From the NCBI GenBank assembly GCA_025667525.1, contig CM046882.1, positions 502,580,792 through 502,644,791 of the forward strand: a stretch of DNA of 64,000 nucleotides, in the 5' to 3' direction. A program made the translations under genes and the position numbers. This DNA comes from Glebionis coronaria. Lineage: Eukaryota > Streptophyta > Magnoliopsida > Asterales > Asteraceae. Shown here one piece after another: positions 1 through 11,509 of this stretch. The notes under the pieces were generated by a model that had not been told where the DNA came from, did no database searches, and was given only the letters and a program-made list of their open reading frames with translations. The stretch's first letter is position 1; every line of letters begins with the position of its first letter.

Positions 1-568
1 AGTCAAACCTCCTCTTCACTATGACTATGAGATTACTACCAAGCCACCCCCACCTCCTTCCGCCACTACTTTGTCTTTCATTTAAGCATATGGATTTCTT
101 ATCTCCAAGACATCTAATTCAAGCAAATCTTAGAGTTCCAGTTTAACTAGGATTATATTTATGCTTTTCTTTTGGCTTGTTTCTTTTTTTCATACATCTT
201 TTTATGATTTATTTCCTTGTATCTTTATTCATGTTTCCTTTTAACATGACTTATCTTGGATCTTAGTTAACTTCTCTTTTCTTATCTTATTTTTTGTGTG
301 TGACCTATGATATATCTTGTTGGATGTTTCTTCTCTTCTACTAACCCTTCCATGTAGCTTGTCACCATAGCTCGATTCCTTGGCGCCCCAAGCAAGGGGG
401 AGTAAGCACCAAGGGGGAGCATTTGCAAAGTCCGATTCTTTTCTTCTACAAAGACTTTTGCATCCTTCTTGCTTTGACAAAGGGGAAGAAATGAAATAAA
501 ATCGTATTCGAAAATCTTGTTTTTCATGTGATTGAGTTTATGTATTGTCGAAATCAAAAAGGGAGAGA
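1..568 (+). mobile_element. 3' internal tail of a SIRE-like Ty1/copia element
   Basis: A proline-rich reading frame enters from the left edge and stops at 83-85 (PPPPPS near its end). After it come AT-rich non-coding sequence and purine-rich tracts typical of copia 3' ends: AAGGGGGAG near 394, a similar run near 411, and AAAAAGGGAGAGA at 556-568 directly before a TG start. The last is the likely polypurine tract. The rest of the element lies outside the window, so the SIRE assignment rests on the long LTR that follows and on the style of the tract. It could belong to another copia lineage. Confidence 0.45.
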
Positions 569-1063
569 TTGTTAATGCAATGGTGCCTAAAAACGTTACT
601 TGCATTTTTTCGGTCTCGCTTTGTTTTGATTACGACAATATATAAAACAAGCATTTACGAAAACAACGAAAAACCAGTTATTGAGTTCAAGTATTTTTTC
701 ATTTCAACCATTATCACTTAAGGTATGAATAAACAAGTTTTCATCTTAATTAATTGATCAGGGATTTAAATTTTCTTACAACTCACCTTTTATTAAATGT
801 GACAGTTCTTAATTAAACTTTATTTTTAAGAAAATGTTTTATTAAATTAAATATTTTAAAATTTGAAAATGGCATATTCCATATGGTTTAGGAATATCCC
901 TTGGGGATAAATATTCCACCAGATGTGACTACCCCACTAAAAGACAAAAGGGCGCGGAGTCTACCTCCACGGTTCCTTAGATGCCTATGCGGATCCTTAT
1001 CGATAAGGAACCGCAGGCATCAATAAGGAACCGCGCCCAGAAAGAGCCGTTGGGCTTTTATCT

Positions 1064-1071
1064 TATAAATA
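1064..1071 (+). promoter_or_regulatory. TATA box of the copia LTR
   Basis: TATAAATA sits about 500 bases into the LTR, followed by a C/T-rich stretch suited to transcription initiation. It would mark the U3/R boundary roughly 30 bases downstream. No other good TATA match is seen on this strand of the LTR. Confidence 0.5.
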
Positions 1072-1310
1072 GTGGACCATTCTCAGATTTTCTTTTCACC
1101 TCTTTTGCACACACATTTCTAGATTCAATCATACTTCTTACATCATTAAAATCCTTGGTTATTTGGTTGATTACTACTTGTTTAGAAGTGAATCTTTCTC
1201 TTCCCATCTCTTCCTCTTCAAGTGAAAAGAGAAGAACACTTTTCATCCTTGAAGTGTTGAGTCTACCTCAAGATCCATTGAAGATCAAGTTTTATTTATT
1301 CATTTTAGCT

Positions 1311-1396
1311 GTGTTATGAAGATCCAAGTAGTTGTGTTATGAAGATCCAAGTAGTTGCGTTATTTGAAAGTTATGTTGTGAAGATCCAAGTAGTTG
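1311..1396 (+). repeat. 23-base tandem repeats inside the copia LTR
   Basis: Two perfect adjacent 23-base units (1311-1333 and 1334-1356) contain GAAGATCCAAGTAGTT. A third, diverged copy lies at 1374-1396 after a short spacer. The repeats are in the transcribed half of the LTR. No function is evident. Confidence 0.8.
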
Positions 1397-1819
1397 TATC
1401 TATTTGGAAGTTGTGTATTTAGTGTGGTTAATACGTAGTCCTTAAAGTATATTGGTGTAGATTGGTCATACCTAAGATTAGGCCTCGACTTTTAGCTTAG
1501 AGTCGGAAATTGGTTAAGCGACGTGTACAGTTTCTCCACCTTAAGGATTTTGTTGATTAGTGAACTCTCTAGTAAGGAGTACACGAGGAGTGGAGTAGGG
1601 ACGAGGAGTGAGTTTCATTGACGAACCACTATAAATTCTTGGTGTTTGGTTTGAAATTTCTTTTCCTTATCTCTTTACATTCATTATTCTTTACTTGCAC
1701 ATACTTGTGATTATTAGCTTAGATGCACTATCCCTTGTTCATATTGTGTATAAGAAGATTTCATATATTTTCTCAAGCTTACGTTTTTGAAACGGAGTTT
1801 TGAAAACCCATATTTAACA

Positions 1820-2134
1820 AGTAAATTTAAAAAACTATTCAACCCCTTCTAGTTTCTATATATTTAAAAATTATTTAAGGTATTGATCTTTTTGTTGCAG
1901 TATGACAAGTAACAAAAACTTCCTTTTTGGTGTAGGGGTGGTCATTATGTACCTAGCCACACGGATATAATTATGTATGTTCTTTTACACTCCTATTAGT
2001 TTTTCATTCTTTAAGTAGGTATTTGTAATAATCATATAATGTATAAAATCAATACTTATGGTTTTGGTCATGCTTGGAAATTGGAACGTTTGATTATACA
2101 ACCCCTTTGAGGAATAAACAGGCATGTGCCTAGC
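1820..2134. other. Unassigned sequence between elements
   Basis: AT-rich sequence with no reading frame, RNA gene or inverted repeat that I could recognise. It ends in TGCCTAGC, which is one copy of the direct repeat flanking the next element. Confidence 0.5.
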
Positions 2135-2794
2135 CAGGGGCGGAGCCATGTACAAGATTATGGGGGCAACCGCCCCCACTGAATTCTTCAATAATCACTT
2201 CTTTTAATGCTAATTTTTGAATATTAATCGCGGTGCCCTCATTTAAAGATTGAGAATGCCCTTAACGGAAAAAATGGGGTGTAAGAAAGAGGAAAAGACA
2301 ACTGGGTTTGTGAAGTTTTTTAGGTAGAAGATGATATAGTGGGGGACAAGATAAACTTACCTTTATATACGTGTGAAAATATAAAGCATTGTTTGATTAT
2401 TTCTAGAAATACGTGAAATAATATTAATCCTTCATATATATATAGCCCATCTAGAAAAACCAAAAGCCCATTGAGGCCTAAAATTAAAGCTTGTTTAGTT
2501 GTAATGTTTTGTTGGATATGAAATAAGGACAATCGAGTATATGACTGTGTGTAATACTTGGCATAATTTGTTTTTCTTGTTGCTATTTGTATTCAACAAA
2601 AAAGTAGCAGTTTTTGCTCTAGTTTCTTCCTCCTAAAGTTCATGTTGCTTTAGTTTTTGCTCCAGTTTCGATTTTTTTGACTGAATTAATTGATCGTTAG
2701 AAGGTCTTAACATGTTTGTTGAGGTATCATATAATTTTTCTTGCCGCTAAATTTTTTTTGCCCCCTGCGATATGGTTTTCTGGCTCCGCCACTG
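2135..2794. mobile_element. Non-autonomous hAT transposon with Tip100-like ends
   Basis: The left end reads CAGGGGCGGAGCCA and the right end (2781-2794) TGGCTCCGCCACTG, 14-base inverted repeats with one mismatch. The 10-base direct repeat TGCCTAGCCA occurs at 2127-2136 and 2793-2802, overlapping both ends. An 8-base target duplication, the hAT norm, can therefore be placed in more than one register. The interior of about 630 bases has no transposase frame. The CAGKGGCGGAGCCA terminus is, to my knowledge, that of the Tip100 branch of hAT. Confidence 0.78.
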
Positions 2795-3651
2795 CCTAGC
2801 CAAATATAGTTCGAAAGGGCATGTCCCACAAATGCACTTGCCTAGGCGCTTAAGGCCAAACTTCAAAGTAAACAGTTCATCTAAAGTTGTATAATTCCCA
2901 TAAGCCTGGTCTTAGGCACGTTAAGCCAAAAGTCAAAACATAGCTTGTATGTGTCGGTCATATCTGCCAGCCTCAAAAAAGCCGAAACGCCCGGTTTAGG
3001 CCAAGAAATGGATTGTTTTAATCATTTGTATGAACGACATGATTGTTTTACTCATTTAACTTGATAATTCTTTTGTTTGAGTTGATAATTTCATAATAAG
3101 AACAAACACAAAGCGATAAGGGTCCATTTATTGTTCCTTATTAACCCCTGCTTACCAAAGACCAGACTTGTCCATATTAGTATGCTTGTAACAAGATTGT
3201 TCAACAACCATATAATTGTAAAGTTTAGTCATCCGTGTATTTTTGGGATTGATATTGCTTGTGATAATTCTCTCTTATACAGGTTGGTTTTATTCATTAT
3301 CTCTTAGAGTCATTTAGTGATAAAATATGTCAAATATGTTGCCCTTGGTACTCATGTTTTCATTCACATTTTATAAAACTTTGCACTATTGTTGCTTTGG
3401 CCATTTAACTTCCTACAATGATGCATGAAGTCATTGTGTAACTGTTGCTGCAACTCTGCAAGCAATATCATTTCCAGTTGAACAAGAATTGTACACGTAC
3501 ACGTCATCCTCTTTGTTCGGTGTGATTAAATGGATCTTTATCATTTATTTCATATACTATGTATGGACAATCATATATTCTCTATTAATTACATTAAAGA
3601 AATTTGGAAGAAGAGTTCTTGTGGAGAGTCTGTGAAAAAACTTGTTTTTAT
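2795..3651. other. Unassigned intergenic sequence
   Basis: No convincing reading frame or RNA gene. GCCTAGGCGC and GCCTAAGCC-like words recur around 2840-3000 but do not form a clear repeat array. The end at 3644-3651 (GTTTTTAT) is the left target duplication of the next transposon. Confidence 0.5.
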
Positions 3652-5868
3652 CAATGTTTTAAAACTCGGGTTTTTAATTGACCCGGCTAAGTTATCGGGT
3701 CACTGGTTCAACCGGTTAAATTGTCGGGTCAACCCGGTTTCACACGAAATAGAAACATTTACTCATACTATACGTACTATACGTGTATACATAGAAAAAT
3801 ATAAGTATCCATTGTTTTATAACGTTCAATAAAGACATTTATGTAAATTATTTATATTAAAAAAAATCGACCGGTGTGTTTTTCTCATAGTTCTAAATAG
3901 CTCGCTATAGCACGCCTTAAGGCGCGTTAAAGCTTGAGGCGTGGCCTCCATGCCACGCAATAGGTCAAGGCGCGCTACGACATGAGGTGTGATGATTTTT
4001 TGAATTTAACTCCAAAAAATAAATATACATGTAAGGAGAGTTTTATACCTTAATTTATTATGTATAACACTTATTATGAACTTAAGATAAATATAATATT
4101 GAAATATGATAAAACAAATATTTATTTTTATATGTTGTGCTGCTATAAGACATGCTATAGAAACGGTAAAGCTTCGCCTTAGTTGTTAAAGCGTGTAGCT
4201 TGAATATGTCGTCATGCCACGCCTCACGCTATTTATAACCATAATTTTTCTTTTATCAAGGAGTCATTAAATACCTAAAACTATCCTTCGTATACCAAGT
4301 AACTACCAACTACCCACTACCCTTTTACCTTTTATATTCCTCATAAACATAAATCTTCCTTTACCTCATAAAAGCATATCCTCATTTTGAATCACCATTG
4401 ATACAGGTTTGCAACATATTACTATTCACAAACATAGAAAAAAGTCAAAGTGATATTAATATATGGATTCATATCATAATTAGCACGTGTGTAGTTGAAT
4501 TAGAAAGACAATATGTGAGATTACATCCTTTATCCTCAATCGTTTTTCTTTCTTTTCCTTTACTAGTTTTAATTCCTGTGTAGGTACGGGACTTAAATAC
4601 AAATTTTATATTAAGTAGTATCTTTTTAATTGAAAATTTATGTATATTATATATGTTTTTTAAGAATGATTGTCATGTTGTTTTACTATATACTGTGTAA
4701 ATTAATATCTACTCATTCTAATTTTATTTTTCAAATTTCATGTTATTTTTACTTTTGATATTTTATTCTAAATAGATATATATCTTAATTATTAATCAAT
4801 AAATCTTTTACATCAACCTTATACGTACATGACTTATAAATTCAAGATTTTTTGATATTTAATGTTATTCTAAATAATATATTAACATTTAAATATTTAA
4901 ATAGTTATAATGCTCATGGACCCACGAGTTTTACATGATTTTTCATTATGTGATAATAATAATTGATATTTTGTATAAATATTTGTTGCATAAATAAGTT
5001 GACTTTGTTTAACTAAAATGTTAAATATCTTTTTCTAGATATTATGTGTTTAGTAACACATAACCAACCTTGAAAAAATATATGTTGTTGTAATATGTAG
5101 AATAGCGTCTATTTATTTTCATCTCACATCATCGTTTGAGGTCGTGCATTTATATTGATATTTATATTCATGTTAATAATAATTTACGTAGATGCATAGA
5201 TTCACTTTATTAATTGTCAAAATAAAAATAGACAATAACTTATGTACTTATTTGAATATTTATAATTAGATGATTTGTCTATTTTTAATATTACATATAT
5301 GTTGTATTTTAAAAAATATAAAGTATATAGGTTATAAAGTTTAAGGGGTATTCTGTTTATTTTTCAAAGTTACTAAAAAATATGTAAAATATAAGTTTAC
5401 AATTAAATCCATCTAATTTATTTAGAATTCAACCATTAAAGTTTTATTAATGTCATCCTCCTTATTTAAGTTTTTATTTTCACAAATTTGACACATATAT
5501 TTTGATGTGTTTTCATCAAATTACTCCACCAAAAATTTTATTTTGACTAAACTAAATTCAGTTTAGATTGGACCAATCATATTGCTTGATTTTTCTTATG
5601 TGTCAAAATCAAGCCATTTGATTGGTCTAATTATTTTTCTACAACATTCACTTTTCATTAAAACTCTCAAAAAAATCTAATTATTTTATTATATAAAAGA
5701 TTAGGTGTTGAACCGGTCGGTTCCGGTTCGACTCGGGTCGACCAAAACCCGGCGGTTCAATCCAGTTCCAGATTTAACGAAAACCTGGCTCACAACAGAT
5801 CGGTCATTACCCTGATTCCCGGTTCAAGCGGTTGAACCGACCGGGTTGAACCGGGTTTTAAAACATTG
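3652..5868. mobile_element. 2.2-kb non-autonomous TIR transposon, hAT-like
   Basis: The ends are 18-base inverted repeats with one mismatch: CAATGTTTTAAAACTCGG at the left, and the reverse complement of CAATGTTTTAAAACCCGG at 5851-5868. Both sides carry the 8-base duplication GTTTTTAT (3644-3651 and 5869-5876), which fits hAT. Subterminal regions of about 70-150 bases are GC-rich and dense in ACCGG/CCGGT/GGGTC words, a likely transposase-binding array, while the centre is very AT-rich. No transposase is encoded. A Mutator-like origin is possible but less likely with 8-base duplications. Confidence 0.75.
3887..4243. mobile_element. Possible nested MITE
   Basis: Imperfect inverted ends, TAGTTCTAAATAGC at the left and the complement of ATGGTTATAAATAGC at the right, enclose about 360 bases. 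GGCGTGGC/GCCACGCC words are repeated in mirrored order near both ends. I could not find a clean target duplication. It lies inside the hAT-like element. Confidence 0.35.
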
Positions 5869-6083
5869 GTTTTTATAAACAGTTTTTATTTCATACTTTT
5901 TGTAAGCCGCCTGTGATTTATCACGGGTTTATAAGGTAGTCTGTATATATAACAAGATAGTAATAGAGAGTATGAACAAGCAAATCATAACATCGAGAAC
6001 TATCGTGGTTCGACAACGGAGTATTTTTTTCGTCTTATTAAACTCTTCGACTATTATACTCGAGATTTTATTATGTCAACAAG
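5869..6083. other. Unassigned left flank of the Tekay element
   Basis: Short AT-rich sequence with no recognised feature. It ends in ACAAG at 6079-6083, one copy of the Tekay target duplication. The other copy is 49 kb away at 55172-55176, so this flank was originally continuous with 55177 onward. Confidence 0.6.
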
Positions 6084-9000
6084 TGTGGCATCCGTCAATT
6101 TTCCATCTTTACTTTTCCCATGTATTTATTTAATTCAAACTTTAAACCTTGTGAATTTAACAAATTGAGAAGTTATCTCACGTTATTGGAGTATCATGCG
6201 TTTTAATTTTTTTCTATGTGTTAGTTATTATACTTGACATTATTTGGAGTCACTAGGAAAAATCATGTCACTCATCACTTCATCATTTGAGCCTAAATAT
6301 CTAACGTTAACTAGCTAAGTTAACAATCCATCAATTTTTACTAAACACCAAAAATACTTACACTTTTATCTATGAATTATTTTCTACAATTCTTACACTA
6401 AACTTTATTTATTTTTCATCATCCTCATTATTCACTATTACCTTTCATTCCTAAATAAATCAACAATCCTCCACTAAAATTTACACATAAACTATAATAA
6501 CCTAAATGGGGTAAGTACACTAGACACTTTCACAATTAACACTTTTCATCCATACTTTTCAAACTATCCCAAACTGAAAAACAATTCTTGTGTGCATCAG
6601 ATAAAGCCAAGAAAACACAAAACTAATATTTGTATTTTACCATTTTGGAGGACACAATTCTTACATAACCAGAAAGACTCCACTAAATATTCCTATAAGA
6701 CTTCATTTAACAAATCATATACACTCCTTCTCTCCTAACACACGAAAATCATATACTCATTTTCTTCTTTTACTTCTTGTGGCCAAAACTAACACACAAC
6801 TAATTCCCCACATGTTGATAGCAATCTTGTACTTGGATACCCAAAATCTAGCTAAAATTCACTAAGATTTGCCAAATCCTAACCCATTTTATAAGTGGCC
6901 GAGTATAAGCTACGTAATACATGTACATTCCACATATCATTTGTTATCTAACTCAAACTCATATCATTCTTTTTGTCTCTCTCTATGCCGAAACAACACA
7001 CATATATCATCACCTCCAACTTCCATTTTCTCCATTTCCATGTTACTTTCAGACTAACACTTCACATCTAAACACATCACTTTCACATTCACATACATCA
7101 TTCGAACACATACAATTACCATGGGTGCACACGGTTATAAGTGGATACGTGAGGTTTAAGCTAGCGTTTGAGCTAGAACGATTTGCGTTTAGATCTTGGT
7201 TAGCATTCGGGGTTAAGGACGAGCTAGGGTTTCTAGTTAAGCTTTTGGTTAGGGTGCTTCCATAGTTCGGTTCGTGGGTTCGATCCGATCTCTCGTGTGA
7301 AACTTTTTAAGCCACTAAACCTTCGTTTTATTTTCATTCATCTTCGTTCATAACATGTTACTTGTACTTGAACATATAAGAAAATCATTTCTTGCAACTA
7401 CTAAACAAGTTCTACATGAAATCATAAACTTTGGTTTAAAGTTGGATAATTGGGTACGTTTAAAACATGAACAAAAATATATTTTCGAATGTAAACACAT
7501 CATATATAAGTAACACAAGGCATTTAAACGAAAACCATGGGATTATTTGAGCTAAAAATGTGTTTTATGCCTTTGTGTAAAGTATTGTTTCTTTCAAATA
7601 TAGCGAGTCCAAATGACGTGCAAAGGTCGCGTTGTTGGCGTGGATTCATAGTCGAGGTCGTAAGGGTTAACATGCAACTCGGATTATTGAAAACCTTCAA
7701 GTAACGAATGCACATTTTGGTTCATAAGCCGCGAGTTGAATTTTGGCTAATATGTTGTGTCTTTTTTTTGTTGTTCCTGCGTCGAAGAAAGAAGAACCAA
7801 CAAGAAAAAAAAAATTTATAAACAAGTGGAGTACATGTATGTACTATGGTGTCAGCACAGTGTGTGGGGAACAAACAAAACAACAAGATTGACATTTCAT
7901 TATATTAGAATGTGTAATTTAAAAGGGAAATAAAACCCCACTCAATTAGTAGATTTATCAAAATTGAACCTTTTAATTAATTTAAACTTAAAACTTAAAA
8001 AAATATTAAATATTTATAATATAATTTATCCCGGACTAAATTGGTGTCCCAGGTAGCGCGTGGAGCGTGAGATTAGGCATTCTTCGTGTTAATCGTATAT
8101 GCCGGGTCTCATTGGCTCTAACCAATCTAAAAGACCCAATTAAAATGGGTCCCGGACAAGGGTCTCATAATTTATTTATAGACAACCCAAAAGGGACTAT
8201 CACTTTATTTTTTACATTCATATTTAGTTGACGATAAAATAGTAAGACGAATAGGAGTAATACATATTTATTGGACAAAAATTAGGATTAGGGCCTTATT
8301 ATTATCTGGACTATATCGGATTGAGACTTAAATAATTATTGGACATAGTTAGAGGACCAACTACCAATTGACCCAAACAAAAAATATATAAATTGTCGCG
8401 TCTATTTTCTAAAGAGTCTGTCCTTGTGTCGTCTTAAATTAATTATTTTTTGTGTGTTTTTATTTATAAACTTTGACATTTTAATATACTTTGACTTTTA
8501 AAATAAAAAAGTAAATGTTTTGATTTATTAATTAATAAGTGAAAGTACAATGTAACGACGGAATAATTAGTTATTTGCATTGCTTTTAGCTTAGTTAGTC
8601 ATTATTATTGCTAGGTTGCGGATAGGGTTGACGTTGTTTCGTGCTTTTTCCGTGCCTACTACTTGATTGCTTTTACTTGACTATCATTTGAGGTGAGTTT
8701 ATAGCCCTATTTTTTAACTGCTTTTACTGCTTTTTGGGGTGAGACATTGCTTGATTTAACGTATTAACACAAGTGCATTAACTGATTTATGTAAGCGCGA
8801 ATGTTATGGATAGATCTATCGGGGTTGACGCCCCTGTCCGGCTTGGTCCAACAGAGGAAAAGCGGGCACAGTTTCATTTGAGTCTGAGAAAGGATGTCGT
8901 GGGTTTAAGCATCCAGTTGGGCTACATTATATGATCATACTGTCAGTGTTGTTAACGTTTCGTTTTCATGAGCTTAGACTGTAATAAATGCTTTTATGAT

Positions 9001-9399
9001 GACTTTGTATTTGTTATATTGTCATCATGTTTGGGAAAATCTTGTGGTTCATTAAACACTTCTAATTAACTAAACATATGAACTCACCAACTTTATGTTG
9101 ACACTTTAGCAATGTTTTTCTCATGTACTAAGATTAAAGATGCTATGTGAGGCCTCATGCATTGCCATTATTTCTGTTAAAAATAAAGATCATTTGTATC
9201 ATTTGAAAACTATGTTTCTGTATCTGTGACCAGTTATTATGTTTCCGCACTATGTTTAAACTCTTTATTTTATCAAATGCAAGTGATCAACTTTCCGAAC
9301 GTCTCATTTAGAGGTCCTTCTTTGTGACTATGTGTATGATAATCATGACGTCACCACCCCCTTGTTTCCTTTATACTCTAATATTCTGGGGGTATGACA
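6084..9399 (+). repeat. 5' LTR of the Tekay element
   Basis: 3,316 bases from TGTGGCATCCGTC to TATGACA, directly before the primer site. It matches the reassembled 3' LTR along its length. Relative to the 3' LTR it lacks about 70 bases at 8793, just before TAAGCGCGAATG. A TATA box is at 8385-8392. Small frames inside it are not coding. Confidence 0.9.
8385..8392 (+). promoter_or_regulatory. TATA box of the Tekay LTR
   Basis: TATATAAA followed by TTGTCGCGTCTATTTT. The same motif and context are kept in the 3' LTR at 54086-54093. It lies about 1 kb before the LTR end, a plausible U3/R boundary. Confidence 0.55.
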
Positions 9400-9402
9400 G
9401 AT

Positions 9403-9413
9403 TGGTATCAGAG
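9403..9413 (+). other. Primer binding site, initiator tRNA-Met
   Basis: TGGTATCAGAG starts three bases after the LTR end. It is complementary to the 3' end of plant initiator tRNA-Met, the usual primer of chromoviruses. The match ends after 11 bases (next ATATGG instead of C). Confidence 0.85.
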
Positions 9414-9853
9414 ATATGGTTATAGAGAAGTAGGTTGCATTAGTAATTATAGACTATAACTGTTATGTGCTTAGTTGATTATCATATGGATTGTATGTAT
9501 TAAGTATTATATATATAGGTGGATATATATATATGTAATGAACAATTATTATGAGAATCAGGTGATTCAACAATAAAGAATATACATTAAATGGGATACA
9601 TGTGATTTAACAATTTTGAGATACATTTACATGGGGTACATGTGCAACAAAAATATGAGTTATTCTATATGGGTTACATGTGGTTTGAACAATGAATGTT
9701 ATATGTTATGTTGATGCCCCTAACATGGTCTATTTATGGGTATTTATACATATCTTGTTTGTTTATGCTGTTGAGCATTATATTATCGTACCGAATGTAC
9801 CATGATTGTTATATTTGGAAAAACCTCACTATCTTGTTTATCTTTTTAAGAGC
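9414..9853 (+). other. Tekay leader between PBS and gag
   Basis: AT-rich untranslated leader of about 440 bases. A loosely repeated phrase, (A/G)TACATGTG(A/G)TTT or close variants, occurs near 9598, 9640 and 9673. No coding sequence. Confidence 0.5.
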
Positions 9854-11065
9854 ATGGAAGCAGTTCAGAGATCTAGGGCGCAGAATCCATCAGCCGCTAC
9901 CGGTGGGATTGACCCGGTCATGCTCAGCCAGATGATCGCGGAACGAGTGGTTGAGGCACTCGCAACGGCTGAACTGACTCGTGCAACGAGCGCACAAGAA
10001 GAGACAAATCGAGGAACCACTGATACTAATGCACGGACCTGCACCTACAAGGAATTTGCGCGATTATGCAAGTGAGTTTTTGCGGTGCTGAAGGTGCAGT
10101 GGGTTTGACTAGATGGTTTGAGAAGCTGGAATCTCAATTTAGGATTAGCAATGTTGCTGAAGTTGATAAGGTGAAATTTGCATCAAACACACTGAAGGAT
10201 AGTGCTTTGACTTGGTGGAATGTTTATGCTCGTGCAATGACTGTTGATGTTGCCCAAGCTACACCTTGGCTCGAGTTTAAGGCTATGTTTGTCAAGAAGT
10301 ACTGCCCTCGAAATGAAGTCAAACAGATGGAGGTTAAGCTATGGTATTTGAAAGTCAAGGGTACCGCCCTTACAGCTTACAATCAGCGTTTTCAGGAGCT
10401 AATTTTGTTATGCCCCGAGATGGTGCCCAAAAATGACCGATTGTTGGAGCGATACATTGAAGGCTTACCTTTCAACATCAACGGGAATGTGACTTCTTCA
10501 AATCCATGAATTACATGAGGCAATTGATATGGCTCTGAGTTTGATGTACCAAGTGGTACAGGATTTAAGAGAGAATGCTGGAGACAAGAGGAAGTGGTCT
10601 GGTAATCACTACAACAACAATAATAACACCAACAACAATAATAACTATAAACAAAACAAGCATCAAGATGTGGCTAGAGTGTTCACTGTTGGGCAAGGTG
10701 ATACTAATAACTATGCTAGGAGATTTCCTTTTTGTGGAAAGTATAGCTGCCACCATGAGGGAGCATGCCCTCCTGCATGCTACAACTGTGGAAGGTTTGG
10801 GCATAAGGCAAAGGTATGTCGAGCACCACCTCGTCCTGTTAGCCAAAGAGGACCGGGAAGTCAAGGAGGACAATGAGGCAATCTTACTTATTTTGGGTGT
10901 GGAGAGAAAGGGCATTATAAGAATAAGTGTCCAAAAAGTGGGAACCAAGGTCGTGATAATCAAATCCGAGGCAATCAGAACCATAACCAGGGGAACCAAA
11001 AGCAGAACCAAGGGAACCGAGGAGGTAATAACCGAGCTACAACCAGTGCTCCAAAAGGATTCACA
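9854..11065 (+). pseudogene. gag: Tekay gag, frameshifted
   Basis: The nucleocapsid precursor starts at ATG 9854. The Retrotrans_gag core lies at about 10090-10480 (LTRWFEKLESQF, ALTWWN, KKYCPRNEV). An asparagine-rich stretch follows, then a CCHC knuckle (CYNCGRFGHKAKVC) at about 10780-10820. A second knuckle near 10890-10932 reads YFGCGEKGHYKNKC: its first cysteine is a tyrosine, so it is probably non-functional. Reading needs frame changes near 10065-10085 and near 10508, and crosses an in-frame TGA at 10874-10876. Capsid proteins of this family package the element RNA in cytoplasmic particles; this copy cannot be read through. Confidence 0.88.
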
Positions 11066-11509
11066 GCACCTAGCAAGGTGTATCATTTGTGTGCTAAGGT
11101 TGCGGTGCAAGACAACAACATTGTGACTGGTACGTTCTTAGTCAATAACAACTATGCTTCAGTACTATTTGATTCTAGTGCTGATAGGAGTTTTGTATCA
11201 TATGCATTTAGTGAACGCCTAAATATCACCCCTACCGCGTTAAATATTAAGTATAACGTAGAACCAACCGATGGGAAGTCAGTGACCACCGATGTTAACC
11301 TGAAAGGATGTAGTCTGGGGTTACAAGATCATTCATTCAGTATCGAGTTACTCCGCATAGAACTAGGAAGCTTCGATGTTATCATTGGGGTGGATTGGAT
11401 GTCAAAGCATCAGGCTGAAATTGTATGTCATGAGAAGTATGTACGTGTTCCCTACGAAAATGGCGTACTAATCATACAAGGTGAAATAAGTGGAGTAAAG
11501 AATAGATAG
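11066..11509 (+). pseudogene. Tekay aspartic protease, active site altered
   Basis: Same frame as the end of gag. It contains the retropepsin fold markers GTFLVNN, the active-site region at 11168-11185 and the distal IIGVDWM motif near 11380. The catalytic triplet, normally D-S/T-G-A, reads D-S-S-A (11171-11182), so the invariant glycine is lost and cleavage activity is unlikely. The frame ends at a TAG (11507-11509), after which the same frame continues into the RT linker, so this is a premature stop within one original polyprotein. Confidence 0.85.

Larger units (their letters stand above)
569..1819 (+). repeat. 3' LTR of the SIRE-like copia element
   Basis: The LTR starts TGTTAA right after the purine tract. 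The best matching end is TTAACA at 1814-1819, giving 6-base inverted termini and about 1.25 kb, a normal size for SIRE LTRs. The C-rich stretch CAACCCCTTCTAG just beyond (1840-1852) resembles sequence often seen close to copia LTR ends, so the true end could be about 30 bases further right. The 5' LTR is outside the window, so no target duplication can be checked. A TATA box lies inside. Confidence 0.55.

Noticed and set aside
6869..7265. Overlapping frames in the Tekay 5' LTR
   Set aside because: Inside U3, not preserved as open frames in the 3' LTR, with composition typical of the LTR.
10565..11126. Long frames on both strands overlapping Tekay gag
   Set aside because: Shadow frames. The real frame shows the zinc knuckle and protease.
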